From Nitrososphaerota archaeon (GTDB lineage: Archaea; Thermoproteota; Bathyarchaeia; Bathyarchaeales; Bathycorpusculaceae), in NCBI GenBank assembly GCA_031282985.1, contig JAITCR010000077.1, forward strand, positions 1-9,656: DNA of 9,656 nucleotides, in the 5' to 3' direction. Of the stretch, positions 6,598 through 9,656 are shown one piece after another. The position numbers and the translations under genes were made by a program. Under the pieces are notes generated by a model. It had not been told where the DNA came from and made no database searches. It saw only the letters and a program-made list of their open reading frames with translations. How positions within the stretch are numbered: the first letter of the stretch is position 1; each line of letters opens with the position of its first letter.

Positions 6598-7957
6598 CTC
6601 TTCTAACACACCACATAGACCTGATTCTCTTACAGGTGCCATAGCAGCTTTTGAAGGAATACAAGAAGCATGTACTATTCTTAACGGCCCAATAGGCTGT
6701 AAATTTTATACAGCATATATGGCAAGCATGTTAGTGTCTCGTCATAAAACTGGGGAAACAGATTTTTTTGAAGAGTTCTATTTCGGTCAACCCAGAATTC
6801 CCTGTACGTATATAGATGAACAAGACTTTGTGTATGGTAGTGAACTCAAAGTTGCCCAAGCTTTAAAGTATGTTGAATTAAAAAAACCTGGCTTAATTGG
6901 GGTGATTAACCACTCAGGTATTTCTATTATTGGTGATAATTTAACTCAAATTATTCATGATGCAAATATTAAAACTCCTGCGGTTGCTATTGATAGTGCA
7001 GGTTTTACAGGAACGTATGCAGCAGGGTTTCAAAACGCTGTTATTAAAATTCTCGGGTGTGTAATAAATAATAAAAATGGCCAAAAAATGCCTAGAACAG
7101 TTAACATAATTGGTAGCACTATTTTTCACTATAACTGGGAAAATGATATTGCTGAAATTAAGCGAACACTAGACCTGCTTGGTGTTAAAACAATTTCTGC
7201 AATTTGCACATTTGAGTCTATGAGTAATATGCAAAAAGTTGGACAAGCGGAACTTAATTTAGTTCTTAACGAAGAATATGGTAACAAGATTGCTACTTAT
7301 TTAGAAAAAGAATATGGCATACCATATATTTGTTTGAATCTGCAGGCGCCCTATGGTTTGTCTGCTTCTGAAAAATGGTTTTCGGCGGTTGCAGATTTTT
7401 TCGGTTTGTCTAGCAAAGTTATAACCGTTGAATATGGTCGTGTTCGGCAGAAATGTCGTAATGCTCTTCTTAGTGTTTCATCATCTGCTAATGATTTGCG
7501 TGGTACGCCATTTGCTATTTTTGGGGATTCTTCACAAGTTTATGCCCTTATGACATTCTTTTATGAATACTTAGGTTTGCTGCCTGTTGTTCTTGGAGTT
7601 AAAGAAGTAGGTGCTGAAAATTTTGAATGTTTAAAAAATTATGTGGCTCAAAATTTGCCAAATACTGCATTACTTGTTAATCCTGATCAGTACGAGTTAA
7701 TTGATTGCTTCAATCAAACAATGCCTTATTTGCTCTTTGGTAGTAGCATCGAAAAAAATATTTCGTTAACGTTTCAAAAACCGCCACAGTTTATTCCTAT
7801 AACGTTTCCATACTATGAAAAAACTATTTTGACGCATCGACCAATAGTGGGATTTAACGGTGTTCTAACAATTGTCGAGGATATCATTAACGCTATTGCA
7901 TATGCAAAACATCGCTTTGAAGATGAAGACAAAAGCTGTCCTATAAAGGACGCTTAA
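6590..7957 (+). CDS. NifK/BchB-type subunit of the nitrogenase-like reductase
   Basis: This is the second component-1 subunit, expected to pair with the D-like half of the upstream fusion. I start at ATG 6590 (455 aa), which overlaps the upstream gene by eight bases with AAGGAT (6576-6581) eight bases ahead; a TTG at 6569 or GTG at 6587 would add only a few residues. Family features in order are: SLTGAIAAFEGI (13-24), NGPIGC (32-37, the GxxGC cluster site), QDFVYGSELKV (78-88), IIGDNL (113-118), a middle GTPFAIFGDSSQVYAL motif, NPDQYEL, and the closing FPYYEKTILTHRPIVGFNG segment. Of the three canonical cluster Cys, only Cys37 remains. The first site has no Cys (TPHRPDSLTG, nearest possible ligands His9 and Asp12), and the third is Ser109 (NHSGISIIGD). 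Cys37 aligns with the position of the ligand Asp36 of BchB, suggesting a cluster held by three Cys of the partner and one of this subunit. Confidence 0.9.
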   Translation: MNNSSNTPHRPDSLTGAIAAFEGIQEACTILNGPIGCKFYTAYMASMLVSRHKTGETDFFEEFYFGQPRIPCTYIDEQDFVYGSELKVAQALKYVELKKPGLIGVINHSGISIIGDNLTQIIHDANIKTPAVAIDSAGFTGTYAAGFQNAVIKILGCVINNKNGQKMPRTVNIIGSTIFHYNWENDIAEIKRTLDLLGVKTISAICTFESMSNMQKVGQAELNLVLNEEYGNKIATYLEKEYGIPYICLNLQAPYGLSASEKWFSAVADFFGLSSKVITVEYGRVRQKCRNALLSVSSSANDLRGTPFAIFGDSSQVYALMTFFYEYLGLLPVVLGVKEVGAENFECLKNYVAQNLPNTALLVNPDQYELIDCFNQTMPYLLFGSSIEKNISLTFQKPPQFIPITFPYYEKTILTHRPIVGFNGVLTIVEDIINAIAYAKHRFEDEDKSCPIKDA

Positions 7958-8061
7958 CCTATTTTTAGAGTTAATCTGATATTTTGACGTGTGTTAGGCT
8001 TTGTTTTAATTACTTGGAATCAGTTGCTGCTTTTTTGTGGATGTAATTGCTTGTTGACCTG

Positions 8062-8110
8062 AAAATCTATGTGGGTCCAATGGAGATTGTTTGAGACCCA
8101 CATAGATTTT
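8062..8110. terminator. Perfect 16-bp inverted repeat, possible operon terminator
   Basis: AAAATCTATGTGGGTC (8062-8077) is perfectly repeated in inverted orientation at 8095-8110, separated by a 17-base loop, and the stem ends in five T (8107-8111). It lies 104 bases after the stop of the last operon gene. A stem this long and perfect is far beyond chance for the window. It may be a terminator or a 3' stabiliser of the operon mRNA. Because it is symmetric on both strands it could also be a protein-binding site or ends of a very small mobile element. Archaeal termination mainly needs T-runs rather than hairpins, so the terminator reading is only one option. Confidence 0.5.
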
Positions 8111-8178
8111 TGGCTTTCTCTACGGTATCTATGACAGAGGCATCATGTGTTTGAACATGGGCAGGCACAGGTGATGTA

Positions 8179-8215
8179 TCTATCGATTTAATTGATAGAC
8201 AACCATATTTATAAA
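8179..8215 (+). promoter_or_regulatory. Hairpin/palindrome followed by TATA-like box
   Basis: TCTATCGAT (8179-8187) pairs with ATTGATAGA (8191-8199) over nine positions with one G-U and a three-base loop. Eight bases later ATTTATAAA (8207-8215) is the best archaeal TATA-box match in the window. A start site would be expected near 8240. No open frame begins soon after, so the promoter, if real, would drive an untranslated RNA or a long leader to the gene at 8788. The palindrome directly upstream would suit a regulator that blocks TBP/TFB binding. This is inferred from sequence only. Confidence 0.3.
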
Positions 8216-8384
8216 CTTAATTCAAGTTAGATTAATATAAGGTTGATTAACTTTTTGTGTCACCCTGTAAAAATGGGTAAGTGTTTACTTATGGCTATAT
8301 GTGCTGATTTTTAGGTGTTTCAGTGTTTTTAATACATCTTATGCATGGCAACTATTGCATTTTATCGTGCTTTTCGTCTCCATT

Positions 8385-8401
8385 ACCACCTTATAGGTGG
8401 T
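8385..8401. repeat. 7-bp hairpin with 3-base loop
   Basis: ACCACCT (8385-8391) and AGGTGGT (8395-8401) are perfect complements around TAT. It is GC-richer than the surroundings and lies ~145 bases after the presumed start site near 8240, so it could be part of a structured RNA. AGGTGGT also resembles a Shine-Dalgarno site, but no start codon with an open frame follows at the right distance. Confidence 0.3.
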
Positions 8402-8505
8402 CTTATACCTTCATATTAGGTTAACACACTTCAGAAGTACCTTGTAGATATGACTAAATAAGTTGCAAACCCTTTCTAGGTCTCTTTTTTGATGAAACCG
8501 TTTAA

Positions 8506-8670
8506 GACAAAGTTTCTTTCCATCCTTCAACTTATGCATATCTAAAACAAGGTTTATGTAACGGACATACTTTTTGGAAAAGATATTGTTATCGTGTAGC
8601 CAAAAGAATTTTAAACTTATCTTTAGGCAGCCTCCGAAAACCTCTTAACTATCAAGGGTATAATGCGTAG
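8506..8670 (+). other. Short open stretch, possible gene fragment
   Basis: Between an in-frame TAA (8503-8505) and TAG (8668-8670) lies an open frame with no ATG. Its translation has a protein-like composition: YAYLKQGLCNGHTFWKRYCY followed by RVAKRILNLSLGSLRKPLN, basic and amphipathic, 54 codons in all. A different frame just upstream starts at ATG 8492 and reads MKPFKTKFLSILQLMHI before a stop, so one frameshift near 8530-8540 would join them into a ~60-residue reading. I recognise no family. It may be the tail of a decayed gene or simply chance. Confidence 0.2.
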
Positions 8671-8787
8671 TAAAGTATAGTAGGGAAATTTGTATGGGCA
8701 GCTGTTGTATTTATTTTGTTTTTATCGGTTTGAAGCGTAAAACGTGAGTTCTCGGAGATTGCTTTTAGTAATAAGAGTTGATTTGTA

Positions 8788-9534
8788 ATGGTGGCAACGG
8801 ATAAACATATTTATGGCAAAAACGCGTTTATAATTATATTGATACTTGCTGGTTTGTCTTCGATATTTATTACGAGGAACAATTTTTCTTGGATAAAACT
8901 GTTGACAATTAGTTTACTTGGTGTTGGTGGTGTAATTTGGTTATTATCGACTTGTTTGCTTCGGCGTACGGTTAAGTTTTGGCGAACGGTTAAGTATGTG
9001 ATGATTGCTGTGTCAATTTTTGCTATAAGCTTCTCAGCCTTTGAAGGTTACGTGTTTCGAAATGCTGGTTATCCTCCGACTTTTGATACACCACAGTCTG
9101 ATGTTACCATTTCCTATACAAACAAAATAGACGTATCTTTAACAGAGTTAGTGCAAAGCGCAAAAAGCACTCTTGCCTTCAAGCTTCTCAGGTTGGAACA
9201 TCCTGGAGAAGTCTGTATTATGAGCATATGGTTACTAGAGAATCAAGTTTCAGTGTCGTTTTCTTTAGGTTCGTCTGCTACTTGTTATTTTGAGGCATTA
9301 ATTGGTAATCCTTATCATGTATCAGTGCTTTCAGGCAATGGTGCGTCGTTTCATCAAGAGTATCCGCTCCAACAAAGAAATGAGGATTTTCAGCAAATCG
9401 ACATCTTAGGTCTCCAATGGTATTATGACCGTGCTATAGAAGCCTACCAAAACGAAACGGGAACAACTCCGGAAATAAATCGACTGAGCATATCCATCCA
9501 AACGTACAACCCTTCAGAGCAGGTGGTGTCATAA
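8788..9534 (+). CDS. Membrane protein of unknown function with three N-terminal helices
   Basis: I do not recognise this 248-aa protein. Three hydrophobic segments are visible: ~12-29 (NAFIIILILAGLSSIFI), ~35-57 (WIKLLTISLLGVGGVIWLLS and following) and ~70-88 (YVMIAVSIFAISFSAFEGYV). RRTVKFWRTVK (59-69) lies between the second and third as a positive loop, which suggests it is cytoplasmic and the C-terminal ~155 residues are outside the cell. That domain is rich in Ser, Thr and aromatic residues, with two Cys (IMSIW-preceding Cys and SSATCYF) that could form a disulphide. The ATG at 8788 follows GAGTTGAT (8775-8782), an RBS-like word with the same 5-base spacing as at the first gene of the operon. 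It is 830 bases from the operon on the same strand; no functional link is shown. Codon and base use look like its neighbours. Confidence 0.7.
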   Translation: MVATDKHIYGKNAFIIILILAGLSSIFITRNNFSWIKLLTISLLGVGGVIWLLSTCLLRRTVKFWRTVKYVMIAVSIFAISFSAFEGYVFRNAGYPPTFDTPQSDVTISYTNKIDVSLTELVQSAKSTLAFKLLRLEHPGEVCIMSIWLLENQVSVSFSLGSSATCYFEALIGNPYHVSVLSGNGASFHQEYPLQQRNEDFQQIDILGLQWYYDRAIEAYQNETGTTPEINRLSISIQTYNPSEQVVS

Positions 9535-9584
9535 AACATTTTAGTTTGGGTGGTGTATAATTATCATTGTGCGAGTTAATGTTT

Positions 9585-9656
9585 ATGACATCAAAAACCC
9601 TAATAAAATGCCCCTACTGTGACAGCAATAAAGTATCAAAAAACGACCACAGCAAA
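9585..9656 (+). CDS. Start of a zinc-ribbon protein, probably IS1-type InsA (partial, runs off window)
   Basis: The ATG at 9585 opens a frame that continues in phase to the last base (24 codons). It reads MTSKTLIKCPYCDSNKVSKN and then DHSK. The pattern K-C-P-Y-C-x-S-x-x-V-S-K-N is the first zinc-knuckle of IS1-family InsA and related transposases, where it is normally followed by a QRYxC knuckle that would lie past the window end. The frame here is intact, unlike the decayed copy at the left end. Other zinc-ribbon proteins cannot be excluded on 24 residues. No good Shine-Dalgarno site is seen. Confidence 0.55.
   Translation, partial: MTSKTLIKCPYCDSNKVSKNDHSK

Larger units (their letters stand above)
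7958..8787. other. 830-base stretch without a convincing gene
   Basis: No reading frame of useful length or clear homology lies between the reductase operon and the next gene. The stretch is AT-rich and holds several separable signals: a perfect 16-bp inverted repeat (8062-8110), a hairpin plus TATA-like box (8179-8215), a 7-bp hairpin (8385-8401), small imperfect stems (CATGT/ACATG at 8144-8159, TAAGT/ACTTA at 8278-8291, AACTT/AAGTT at 8214-8228) and a short open stretch that may be a gene fragment (8506-8670). It could be operon 3' end plus decayed sequence, or contain an untranslated RNA starting near 8240; I cannot tell which. Confidence 0.6.

Noticed and set aside
4366..7957. A true nitrogenase (NifHDK) operon
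   Set aside because: The K-like subunit lacks two of three P-cluster Cys, the D-like half lacks the FeMo-cofactor Cys and His, and no nifB, nifE or nifN is nearby.
4366..7957. CfbCD (F430 biosynthesis) or BchLNB (chlorophyll)
   Set aside because: CfbD is a single homodimeric component-1 protein, whereas here there are two different subunits. No other F430 or bacteriochlorophyll genes are present, and the Fe-protein half has NifH-like GVGCAGRG rather than the BchL GTGCGGY-type motif.
8062..8110. CRISPR repeat pair
   Set aside because: Only two arms exist, in inverted rather than direct orientation, with a 17-base gap; no array is present anywhere in the window.
8241..8251. GGTTGATTAAC as a second copy of the operon leader word (791-799)
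   Set aside because: Nine shared bases in AT-rich DNA without the paired arm are compatible with chance.

Overview
The window looks archaeal. The signs are weak or absent Shine-Dalgarno sites mixed with clear GGAGGT and GAGGT ones, a TTG start in an overlapping gene, AT-rich coding sequence, an unlipidated membrane-anchored substrate-binding protein with a Thr/Pro/Glu/Asn linker, and IS1-family transposase sequences of a type common in archaea. By memory of protein style only, a Bathyarchaeia-like or methanogen-related archaeon is plausible; no marker gene in the window settles this.

Layout. Positions ~45-782 hold a badly decayed IS1-family transposase: an InsA-like part followed by an InsB/DDE part, broken by several frameshifts and a stop. 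After a ~115-base leader with inverted repeats comes a tight five-gene operon on the + strand (899-7957): (1) a BtuF/FecB-class substrate-binding protein, (2) a FecCD/BtuC-class permease, (3) a BtuD/FecE-class ATPase with an extra ~175-residue C-terminal domain, (4) a single 743-residue protein joining a complete NifH/BchL-type reductase to a NifD/BchN-type catalytic subunit, and (5) a NifK/BchB-type partner subunit. Genes 3/4 and 4/5 overlap. An 830-base stretch without a convincing gene follows (7958-8787). It holds a perfect 16-bp inverted repeat, a good TATA-like box and smaller hairpins. Then come an unrecognised membrane protein (8788-9534) and, at the window edge, the first 24 codons of a zinc-ribbon protein that resembles the start of an IS1-type InsA.

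How the genes may work together. Genes 1-3 form a complete type II ABC importer of the family that takes up corrinoids, haem or ferric chelates. Genes 4-5 form a complete ATP-driven two-component reductase of the nitrogenase superfamily in which the electron-donating Fe protein is covalently tethered to component 1. The by-eye cluster-ligand pattern (three Cys in the D-like half, one Cys in the K-like subunit, no FeMo-cofactor ligands) resembles dark-operative protochlorophyllide reductase more than nitrogenase. N2 fixation is therefore unlikely. The best guess is ATP-dependent reduction of an imported tetrapyrrole or metal chelate. Nothing else of a tetrapyrrole or nif pathway (nifB, radical SAM, chelatase) is present, so the substrate remains unknown. 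The H-D fusion, its partner and the dedicated transporter are the novel candidate system here.
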